Assembly: GCA_904502245.1 (NCBI GenBank)
Contig: CAJGDN010000014.1
Coordinates: 1 to 21,312, forward strand
From: an uncultured Alphaproteobacteria bacterium
GTDB lineage: Bacteria; Pseudomonadota; Alphaproteobacteria; Rs-D84
Reading direction: 5' to 3'
Length of the DNA: 21,312 nt
A program made the position numbers and the translations under genes. This document shows positions 7,148 through 14,378 of this stretch, piece after piece. Positions within the stretch are counted from its first letter, which is position 1, and each line of letters starts with the position of its first letter. Below the pieces are notes generated by a model. That model saw only the letters and a list, made by a program, of their open reading frames with translations, ran no database searches and was not told the DNA's origin.

Positions 7148-8929
7148 ATGAACCTGTTTGATTCATCTTTTCTGTGTCTGGACATTGGCACGTATGGTGT
7201 ACGTGGCATTGCACACCGCATACGTAATGCACAAATTGATCATTCTGCATTTTTTACCACAGACAGTCTTGACACCACATTTGCAATTAAATCTGTAATT
7301 GACGAATTAGAAAAACAAATTGGTGCACATTTTGATTCTGCATTTATAACTGGGAACTTTGGTCAATCTGTATTTGAAATGACAGCACGCAACACAACAT
7401 GGTCTGGCGAGCACAAAATAACAACTGCCGACATACGGGGTCAGTTATCACAAATCACACCACCAGACGGATACTTTCCGATGCATATTGTTCCCCTGCG
7501 ATACGATTCACCAACCGCCCGCAATATGCTATCACCTGTTGGACATGTTGACCGCCAACTGGTATCTGCATTTGGTACAATTTTTTATTCACACAGTGGC
7601 ATAGACACAATAAATGAACGCCTGCGCGGCGCTCATATTATAGCATCTGCATTCTATGACCCCCAATTTTTACAAAATGCAATTTACCGTCACAAAAAAC
7701 AAACAACAATGTTCATTGACTTTGGCCACGAATACACATCTGCATCCATTTGGACAGACCGTGGTCCAATTTGGCACACCAAGATTAAACTGGGTGGTGC
7801 CGATATAACAGACGCAATATCAAAAACATTAAATCTGGACATTGAATCTGCTGACCGTATTAAGCGTAATGTTGCAACCCTGATTCCGCGCGAAATGGAC
7901 AGGTTCACCCCTGCTGACACAGCATATGATTTTTCTCGTGGCGATGTAAATGATATAATATTACCTATTTTGGTTGATATTATCGGCCAATTAAAAGACC
8001 AATGTCTGCCATCATTTACCAAGTATCGTCCGACACGAATTGTTCTGACTGGTGGCGGTGCAGAAATCGAAGGTTTACGTGATTTTATTGAAAATGCATT
8101 TGCTGTTATAACCGAAACCCAAAACATTGATGCGTCTGTTCGCGCATTGTCTGATTTCATCTGGCAATCCGAAGACACGCACCGCCAGAAATATATTGCC
8201 CGGCGTGAGAAATGGGCCAATCGCACAAATTGGGTTGGCAGACTGTTTCACAAAAAACCCAAGCAACAGCAAAAATTCATCCCTATTCTGCCCAGCACCC
8301 TATGCTTTAACATGCGCAGTCCAAACACATACAGTATGTTTAAATCCGGCGGCATATCAATGATACATGTTGATATTATGGACGGATTTTATGTTGATCG
8401 CATCAGTGGCAGTATCGAAGAATTAAAAACAATTCGCAGTCATACAAACGCACATCTGCACGTACATTTAATGACAGAAAGTCCATCTGTATGGGCTGCT
8501 GACGCAATTTCTGCAGGTGCTGACACAGTAATTTTATCCACCAACACATCTGGTCTGCGCAATGCGATACGTATTGTAAAAAATGCTGGCCGTCGCGTTG
8601 GTATTGCATTAAATCCAGATTCATCTGTATCATTACTAAAATCGGTTCTGCGTGACATTGACGAAGTAATGATAATGTCTGTTACACCTGGGGCTGCGGG
8701 ACAAAATTTTGAACCATCATCCCTGCACAAGATTTCAGTATTGGCGGCGACACGCAAAAAATACGGATTAAAATTTTTAATATCAGTTGACGGTGGAATA
8801 AACGATAAAACCGCACAACTATGCTGGGATGCAGGTGCAGATTTACTGATATCTGGCTCGTACCTGGCACGCAGTAATGATTTCCCCCTGGCAGTACACA
8901 GCCTGTTAAAGAACAACACAAACAATTAA
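7148..8929 (+). CDS. ftsA: FtsA fused to a ribulose-phosphate 3-epimerase domain
   Basis: One open frame of 593 residues joins two complete proteins. Residues 1-377 are FtsA, the actin-like membrane tether of FtsZ: phosphate-1 LDIGT (11-15), a 1C domain, phosphate-2 FIDFGHEYTSAS, the segment GGADITDAI, and the adenosine motif VLTGGGAEIEGL. They end in a WVGRLFHKK stretch like FtsA's C-terminal membrane helix. Residues 378-593 are a full-length Rpe (D-ribulose-5-phosphate to xylulose-5-phosphate). Metal and catalytic residues H407, D409, H440 and D548 are kept, with PST (382-384), MSVTPG (510-515), VDGG (547-550) and SGS (569-571). No internal start with a ribosome site lies at the junction. 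ftsZ does not follow; a terminator does. The FtsA start has no clear ribosome site. Confidence 0.92.
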   Translation: MNLFDSSFLCLDIGTYGVRGIAHRIRNAQIDHSAFFTTDSLDTTFAIKSVIDELEKQIGAHFDSAFITGNFGQSVFEMTARNTTWSGEHKITTADIRGQLSQITPPDGYFPMHIVPLRYDSPTARNMLSPVGHVDRQLVSAFGTIFYSHSGIDTINERLRGAHIIASAFYDPQFLQNAIYRHKKQTTMFIDFGHEYTSASIWTDRGPIWHTKIKLGGADITDAISKTLNLDIESADRIKRNVATLIPREMDRFTPADTAYDFSRGDVNDIILPILVDIIGQLKDQCLPSFTKYRPTRIVLTGGGAEIEGLRDFIENAFAVITETQNIDASVRALSDFIWQSEDTHRQKYIARREKWANRTNWVGRLFHKKPKQQQKFIPILPSTLCFNMRSPNTYSMFKSGGISMIHVDIMDGFYVDRISGSIEELKTIRSHTNAHLHVHLMTESPSVWAADAISAGADTVILSTNTSGLRNAIRIVKNAGRRVGIALNPDSSVSLLKSVLRDIDEVMIMSVTPGAAGQNFEPSSLHKISVLAATRKKYGLKFLISVDGGINDKTAQLCWDAGADLLISGSYLARSNDFPLAVHSLLKNNTNN

Positions 8930-8938
8930 AAAAAGATA

Positions 8939-8970
8939 TAAAAAACACCGCAATCGCGGTGTAATTTTTT
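8939..8970. terminator. Bidirectional intrinsic terminator
   Basis: Stem ACACCGC (8945-8951), loop AATC, stem GCGGTGT (8956-8962). A T run follows on the plus strand (8965-8970) and an A run precedes it (8939-8945), which becomes a T run on the minus strand. It can end the ftsA-rpe transcript from the left and the secreted-protein operon from the right. Confidence 0.9.
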
Positions 8971-8988
8971 GCAAACCATGCAACCGAC

Positions 8989-9068
8989 GGGATGTGGGTT
9001 CGGGGCCCTGGGGTGGGCCTGATTATTTTTCGGTACATTGTTTACACAACAATACTATTAAACATCCC
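8989..9068. ncRNA. GC-rich candidate structured RNA
   Basis: GGGATGT (8989-8995) pairs perfectly with ACATCCC (9062-9068). Inside are two hairpins: GGCCC/GGGCC (9004-9019, loop TGGGGT) and ATTGTT/AACAAT (9037-9053, loop TACAC). The left half is much more GC-rich than anything around it. It lies between the bidirectional terminator and the stop of the minus-strand gene, so it could be the 3' UTR of either neighbour or an independent RNA. No promoter was recognised and the family is unknown. Confidence 0.3.
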
Positions 9069-9093
9069 ACCACAATACAACAGGTACGATTAC

Positions 9094-10911
9094 CTATTGC
9101 ATACCAACCATAAATTCATCACCATATCCGGCAACAACCTGCCCGCCAACAGTGCATTGGATATCTTCCATACCTTTCTTGATTTGATTCTTTTTAATCA
9201 AATGATTTGAAATCAAACCACCGGCCGTACCCAATACAACACCCGCGGTTGCATCAGACGCCAAACGTGCAGTATTAAATTTACCTTCAGCATTTTTCCA
9301 AACGCTAACCTTGGCACTGGCCGCAAAAGAATTCAGAACAGACATTGCTGAATTAATCTTGTCGCGTGCAACTTCTTGCTGACGCATTTTTTCCATATCT
9401 CTATCTATCTTCTGGAACTTAGGGTCAACATACAACCTAATCATTGCTTCAACTTCCACTTTCTGTCCAGCGCTTAAATATTGAGTGTACTCAACAATCA
9501 GTGCAACCACTTCATTTTTCTGACCATCTGTTAAATTTTTGGTATTATCCAAAATCAACTGAACAACTTCTTGCACAGTTGTCTTTTTAGACACTTCTTG
9601 GCGCAATGCTGCAATTTGGCTTCTTTGCGTTGTCGACAAAGACTGCAACCCCGCAATTTTATTCAACAGTTTTTCATTTTCAGCCTGCAACGCCGCAACA
9701 TTGGACTCAACCAACCCCAGACGATTATATATATCCGACAAATCAACACGTAAATCCTGGGCCGCTGCATCAATCAAGGCCTGCACATCCTTAACCGCCT
9801 GCGGGCTTAACCCTGCCGCAGCAACATCTTGAATCATTATTTCCAGCGCCTTTTGATTTGATTCCGCCGCCAGCATACGTGTACGCAACGAATCAATATT
9901 TGCATTATTATACTTTTGATACCCCGCCAATTCTGTCTGCACAGACATAATCAAAGCATTCAACCGCGCATCATTTTTTTCTAATGCACCAACACGCGCA
10001 TTCAACACATTTATTTTTTGATTAATGTCAACTTTCAGTTCAGCCGCCGCCTGACGTATCAGGGTCTGAACATCATTTAACGCCTGTGGACTTAACCCCG
10101 CCTTTGCAACATCATCTATCAAGGCTTCCAACGCCTTTTGATTTGATTCTGCCGCCAGCATACGCGAACGCAACGCATTAATATCCAAATGGTTCACAAA
10201 TTCATATGCCCCAATCTTGTTAACCAAAGTTTCCAACCGCGCAACATCCTTTTTCAATCCTGCAACTGTCACACCTATTTTGGTCAAATCACTACGAATT
10301 TCACTTTCGCTTTTTCTAATTAAACGCCCAATTAGCTGAATATCAGCAGCACTTAGATTTTTCTTAACAACAATATTATTAACTGTTATCTTGTTATAAA
10401 CCTGGGTTATATCAATATCAACGTTATGTGTTATATTATTAATCAAGGTATTATTTTGAATATTAAACACATTCGCCAATTGTTTAACTTCATCTATTTC
10501 TTTACAATATTTATTTCCATAAACATACAGTTTTAATTTTTCATCATATTTAAATTTAGCACCTGCAACCGCACACACAGATTCCACATCACTAGCCAAC
10601 CAATGATAATTATCACGTCCACCCGACGATTTATTACATTTATAAACCGCATCCGATTTCGTACCACCGCCCCCAATTGCAGCCCCTGTCAAACGCACAA
10701 CATCACCAACCGAACATGCATTATACCCGCATAAATACGCCTTGACCTTCGCCCCTTCTTGGCGCATTTCAGAATAACTGCCATCTGCATACAAATATTC
10801 ATCATATTTTTCATCACTGCCCTTTGACAAATTACGCTCGGTCAAATCACACGCAGCAAATGCCACATCAACCGCAAACAAAGACAAAACAAATGAAATT
10901 AATTTTTTCAT
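9094..10911 (-). CDS. Secreted coiled-coil protein with 95-residue duplication and glycine-rich C-terminal segment (605 aa)
   Basis: Function unknown; probably envelope or surface located. The signal peptide is residues 1-19 (AFA before ACDL). The N-terminal head (about 20-145) has six or more cysteines. A threonine/asparagine-rich strand segment (about 150-185) follows, then a long coiled coil. The stretch with RMLAAESNQKALE and AGLSPQA occurs twice, 95 residues apart. A smaller repeat (LTDGQKNEV, LSAGQKVEV) follows. Near the C-terminus AGVVLGTAGGLISNHLI is a glycine-rich hydrophobic segment that could enter a membrane, then a conserved-looking CTVGGQVVAGYGDEF end. The start is ATG 10911, with GGGTG upstream; a TTG 15 bases earlier lacks support. 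It lies 22 bases after the next gene upstream. Confidence 0.8.
   Translation of the reverse strand: MKKLISFVLSLFAVDVAFAACDLTERNLSKGSDEKYDEYLYADGSYSEMRQEGAKVKAYLCGYNACSVGDVVRLTGAAIGGGGTKSDAVYKCNKSSGGRDNYHWLASDVESVCAVAGAKFKYDEKLKLYVYGNKYCKEIDEVKQLANVFNIQNNTLINNITHNVDIDITQVYNKITVNNIVVKKNLSAADIQLIGRLIRKSESEIRSDLTKIGVTVAGLKKDVARLETLVNKIGAYEFVNHLDINALRSRMLAAESNQKALEALIDDVAKAGLSPQALNDVQTLIRQAAAELKVDINQKINVLNARVGALEKNDARLNALIMSVQTELAGYQKYNNANIDSLRTRMLAAESNQKALEIMIQDVAAAGLSPQAVKDVQALIDAAAQDLRVDLSDIYNRLGLVESNVAALQAENEKLLNKIAGLQSLSTTQRSQIAALRQEVSKKTTVQEVVQLILDNTKNLTDGQKNEVVALIVEYTQYLSAGQKVEVEAMIRLYVDPKFQKIDRDMEKMRQQEVARDKINSAMSVLNSFAASAKVSVWKNAEGKFNTARLASDATAGVVLGTAGGLISNHLIKKNQIKKGMEDIQCTVGGQVVAGYGDEFMVGMQ
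9735..10187 (-). repeat. Internal 285-bp duplication in coiled-coil gene
   Basis: Two in-frame copies (about 10020-10187 and 9735-9902) are offset by 285 bases and share long stretches such as GCCTTTTGATTTGATTC on the plus strand. They encode the two 95-residue coiled-coil units. The nucleotide similarity is still high, so the duplication is fairly recent or maintained by recombination. Confidence 0.8.
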
Positions 10912-10933
10912 ATCAATCACCCACAATTTTTTA

Positions 10934-11863
10934 TTAATTCAACTTATCCAATAAACCCATAAAATTATTCTCTGACGCATCGCAATCACGTGGTTTTTCT
11001 GTACCACCCCATACAGCCGGATTATCACAAAACGCTTCTAAATCGCTAATTGCACTAACAACACGTTCATATTCCGATGGGTTATCTTTTTTCAACACCT
11101 TTAACTGCGACACAATTAAATCTTGCCCTTCTAATGCCTTTTGCCCTTCAACTGCACCACCAATCAACTTATTACCAAACAATTCCATCGCACCAACACC
11201 AACGGCGGCACCGCCAACTGTTGCGCCAACAACACCCCACGTACGTGCATTCTTTTTTGCATCCAAGATACGCTGTTCCAGCATTTCTTCATCAACCCAT
11301 GAACCACATGTAACCGCGCGCCCCATTTCAAAATATTTTGTTGGAATATCAGAAACTTTAATTCTGCTGTCTGCACTGTTTAATGCAACCTTAACAAAAC
11401 AAGTATTATTTTCTGGTGTATTTACATCTTCTATCATCATTGAATAATTACTTACATCGCTATTCTTGGCGGCCCAAACAAAGGTATTACCAACCCCAAT
11501 ATTATTTCGAACACAAATATCACGTTGTTTTTGTATCTCCAACTGTTGCCCTGTTGGCTGGGCAAATACTGGGTTTTCTGGAACCAAAACTGAAACATTT
11601 CCTGCTGGTTGCACATCCACAACCGGGGCACTTTGAACAGGCACAACCGGACCAACCCCAGAATCCATTCCTGGAATATTTGGTGCAAAATTTACATTTG
11701 TTGTTGTATTTTTTATATTAACACCTGCACGATATTGTCCCGAAATATTATTCTGGGCACCAAAAGATGCATCATTAATAACATTTCGACCATCACGTGG
11801 TGACGCCGCAAACACGTCACAACAAGCCAAACAAGCAAGAAATAAAAACAAATTCTTTATCAT
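10934..11863 (-). CDS. Secreted protein with glycine-zipper segment (309 aa)
   Basis: Function unknown. The signal peptide is residues 1-18 (VFA before ASP). A low-complexity region rich in Asn, Pro and Val follows (about 40-100), then a domain with several cysteines (about 105-195). A glycine-zipper hydrophobic stretch (GVVGATVGGAAVGVGAMELFG) resembles the one near the end of the next gene's product. A helical tail has two more Cys. The start at 11863 is supported by a run of seven G as ribosome site; the longer frame lies in the promoter. It probably forms a two-gene operon with the coiled-coil protein, and the two may work together in the envelope. Confidence 0.78.
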   Translation of the reverse strand: MIKNLFLFLACLACCDVFAASPRDGRNVINDASFGAQNNISGQYRAGVNIKNTTTNVNFAPNIPGMDSGVGPVVPVQSAPVVDVQPAGNVSVLVPENPVFAQPTGQQLEIQKQRDICVRNNIGVGNTFVWAAKNSDVSNYSMMIEDVNTPENNTCFVKVALNSADSRIKVSDIPTKYFEMGRAVTCGSWVDEEMLEQRILDAKKNARTWGVVGATVGGAAVGVGAMELFGNKLIGGAVEGQKALEGQDLIVSQLKVLKKDNPSEYERVVSAISDLEAFCDNPAVWGGTEKPRDCDASENNFMGLLDKLN

Positions 11864-11888
11864 ATCCCCCCCGTACTTTATTATAATG

Positions 11889-11897
11889 ATTATATCA
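11889..11897 (-). promoter_or_regulatory. Extended -10 promoter of secreted-protein operon
   Basis: On the minus strand TGATATAAT is an extended -10 box, about 25 bases before the ATG at 11863. The -35 region is only a T run (spacing 16). A second TATAAT lies about 11 bases closer to the gene. Confidence 0.5.
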
Positions 11898-11923
11898 TAA
11901 AGCACTGGGCAAAAAAAGTAAAA

Positions 11924-12322
11924 TTATTGCACAACAACCCGCCTGCCATCACCGTGCTGCGTTATAAAAACATGAATTGTATCTACTGGTAACATACCAT
12001 CGGCAATTTCCGGCCATTCAATCAATGTGATATCATTTTGCATCGCATGTTCTAATCCAACTTCAACCAATTCGTCTGCATCTTCAATGCGATACAAGTC
12101 AAAATGCGAAATACCATCATAAGATTGTACAATTGTAAATGTAGGACTGGGCACAACGGTATCTGCCCCACGCAATGTCTGGATAACACAACGCGCAATT
12201 TCAGACTTACCCATTCCTAAATCCCCATGCAACGCAACCACACATGGCGCAGATAAATTTCCTGCAAAATCCCGTGCCCACGCGCGCATTTCTTCAACAT
12301 TATTTAAAACAAATTCTGCCAT
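11924..12322 (-). CDS. tsaE: TsaE, ATPase of the tRNA t6A synthesis complex
   Basis: The ATPase partner of TsaB and TsaD in making N6-threonylcarbamoyladenosine at position 37 of ANN-decoding tRNAs. It has 132 residues with Walker A GDLGMGKS (33-40; Met and Ser where the family usually has Ala and Thr). The family motifs SPTFTIVQSY, FDLYRIED and LIEWPEI are all present. The start at 12322 is fixed by AGGGAT just upstream, which overlaps the uvrB stop. Only 4 bases separate the two genes, so they are coupled. tsaB or an amidase gene, which often neighbour tsaE, are absent. Confidence 0.93.
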   Translation of the reverse strand: MAEFVLNNVEEMRAWARDFAGNLSAPCVVALHGDLGMGKSEIARCVIQTLRGADTVVPSPTFTIVQSYDGISHFDLYRIEDADELVEVGLEHAMQNDITLIEWPEIADGMLPVDTIHVFITQHGDGRRVVVQ

Positions 12323-12326
12323 ATCC

Positions 12327-14318
12327 CTACTCCACCAATAACAAATCATCTTCCAACCTGCGCACTGCATCACGCATTTCTGCTGCGCGTTCAAACTCTA
12401 AATCTTCGGCGGCGCGCATCATTTGTTGGGTCAACTTTTTAATTTCACGACGAATACTTTCTGCATCCATCACACCACCGGACTTATCATACACAAACTT
12501 TCGTGACTTGTCAGTTTTTTCTTGTTTTTCACCAACCTCGGCAAAAATTGCCTTAGACACAGTTGTCGGCGTTATACCATGCGCCGTATTATACGCCATC
12601 TGTTTTTCACGTCTGCGCGCCGTTTCATCCAGCGCAGATTTCATAGAATCTGTAATTTTGTCCGCATACAAAATCACACGACCATTTGCATTACGTGCCG
12701 CACGCCCAATTGTCTGAATTAATGAACGCGTTGAACGCAAGAACCCTTCTTTGTCCGCATCCATAATCGCCACCAATTCACATTCTGGCACATCCAACCC
12801 TTCACGCAGCAAATTAATCCCCACCAACACATCAAATTTTCCCATACGCAATTCACGTAACAATTCGATACGTTCCAGTGTTTCAATATCACTGTGCAGA
12901 TATTTTGCACGTACATTATTTTCATTTAAATAATCTGTTAACTGTTCTGCCATTTTTTTGGTCAGTGTTGTAACCAACACACGTCCCGACACCCCTTTGA
13001 TAGTACTTAACAAATCATCAACCTGATGTTCTGTTGGGCGCACTTCACACACTGGGTCCAACAGACCCGTTGGTCTGATAACTTGTTCTGAAACAATTCC
13101 ACCCGATTGTTCCAGTTCCCAATCCGCTGGTGTTGCAGACACAAAAATTGTTTGTGGTCTGAAATTATCCCATTCATCAAATGTCAACGGCCGGTTATCC
13201 ACACACGACGGCAGACGAAAACCATATTGCGACAACGTTTCCTTACGCGCCCGATCCCCGCGCGACATGGCGCCAATCTGTGGTACTGTTACATGACTTT
13301 CGTCAATAAACAATACTGCATCTTTTGGTAAATATTCAAACAATGTTGGGGGTGGTTGCCCTGGTTTTCGCCCTGACAAATACCTGGAATAGTTTTCAAT
13401 TCCGCGACATGTTCCTGTACTTTCCATCATTTCAATATCGAAATTTACACGTTCTCTCAGACGTTGTTCTTCTATATATTTCATATTTTCATGAAAGTAT
13501 TCCAATCTTTCCTTTAAATCATCGCGAATTTGTGAAATCGCCTGCAAAACCGTCGGCATTGGCGTGGCATAATGAGTATTAGGATAAACAACCACCCGGT
13601 CTAATTTCTGCAATCGCGCCCCTGTTAATGTATCAAATTCCCAGATTTCTTCAATCTCGTCCCCCCAGAAAGAAAATTTCCATCCCCTGTCCATTGTATG
13701 CGACGGAAATAAATCCAGCGTATCCCCACGCACACGAAAATCCCCACGTGCAAATGCAGTATCATTACGTTTATATTGAATATCCACCAATGCTCGTATT
13801 ACATCACGCATTGAAATCACATCCCCTGCCCGCAGGACCAATTTCATTCCCGCATATTGTTCAGGTGACCCCATACCATAAATTGACGACACACTGGACA
13901 CAACCACAACATCACGTTCTTCTAACATTGCGCGCGTTGCACTGTGTCGCATACGGTCCAGTTGTTCATTAATTGACGCATCCTTATCAATATATGTATC
14001 TGTTGTTGGAACATATGCCTCGGGTTGATAATAATCATAATATGAAACAAAGTATTCCACATGATTACGTGGAAAGAACGACTTCATTTCCGTATACAAT
14101 TGCGCAGCCAAGATTTTATTTGGCGCCATAATCAAGGCCGGCCGTCCCAATTGTGCAATAACATTTGCCATAGTAAATGTCTTACCTGACCCAGTCACAC
14201 CTAATAAGACCTGGGAACGACGTCCATCATTTACCCCATCGACCAATTCAGAAATTGCCGTTGGTTGATCCCCCATCGGCTGATATTTACTTTCAAGATA
14301 AAATTCTGCGCGTTTCAT
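12327..14318 (-). CDS. uvrB: UvrABC excinuclease subunit B
   Basis: The damage-verifying helicase-like subunit of nucleotide excision repair; it receives DNA from UvrA and recruits UvrC. All expected parts are in 663 residues: Walker A GVTGSGKT (40-47), the beta-hairpin segment YYDYYQPEAYVP (93-104), DESH (339-342), GINLLREGLDVPE and QTIGRAARN in the second helicase half, and a C-terminal UVR motif that contacts UvrC. Start ATG 14318 gives the family N-terminus (FYLESKYQPMGDQPTAI); the longer frame would run into the divergent promoter region. There is no good ribosome site. tsaE follows at 4 bases. Confidence 0.97.
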   Translation of the reverse strand: MKRAEFYLESKYQPMGDQPTAISELVDGVNDGRRSQVLLGVTGSGKTFTMANVIAQLGRPALIMAPNKILAAQLYTEMKSFFPRNHVEYFVSYYDYYQPEAYVPTTDTYIDKDASINEQLDRMRHSATRAMLEERDVVVVSSVSSIYGMGSPEQYAGMKLVLRAGDVISMRDVIRALVDIQYKRNDTAFARGDFRVRGDTLDLFPSHTMDRGWKFSFWGDEIEEIWEFDTLTGARLQKLDRVVVYPNTHYATPMPTVLQAISQIRDDLKERLEYFHENMKYIEEQRLRERVNFDIEMMESTGTCRGIENYSRYLSGRKPGQPPPTLFEYLPKDAVLFIDESHVTVPQIGAMSRGDRARKETLSQYGFRLPSCVDNRPLTFDEWDNFRPQTIFVSATPADWELEQSGGIVSEQVIRPTGLLDPVCEVRPTEHQVDDLLSTIKGVSGRVLVTTLTKKMAEQLTDYLNENNVRAKYLHSDIETLERIELLRELRMGKFDVLVGINLLREGLDVPECELVAIMDADKEGFLRSTRSLIQTIGRAARNANGRVILYADKITDSMKSALDETARRREKQMAYNTAHGITPTTVSKAIFAEVGEKQEKTDKSRKFVYDKSGGVMDAESIRREIKKLTQQMMRAAEDLEFERAAEMRDAVRRLEDDLLLVE

Positions 14319-14336
14319 TTTTTTATAACAACATTC

Positions 14337-14364
14337 AGTATAATTCATTATAATCAAAAAACAA
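14337..14364. promoter_or_regulatory. Divergent promoters of uvrB and the AsmA-like gene
   Basis: The 60 bases between the two starts hold a minus-strand promoter TTGTTT (14364-14359), 16 bases, TATACT (14342-14337), and two plus-strand TATAAT boxes (14339-14344 and 14349-14354) without a good -35. The opposing -10 boxes overlap, so firing in the two directions may interfere. No SOS box was recognised. Confidence 0.5.
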
Positions 14365-14378
14365 GAGGGAGCATATTC

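Noticed and set aside
7690..8226. Minus-strand reading frame within the FtsA part
   Set aside because: It lies opposite a clear FtsA domain with conserved motifs, and its product has no recognisable domain.
8279..8320. A separate start for an independent rpe gene inside the fusion
   Set aside because: The first in-frame ATG (Met389) comes after the catalytic PST segment and no ribosome site precedes it; the frame is continuous from FtsA.
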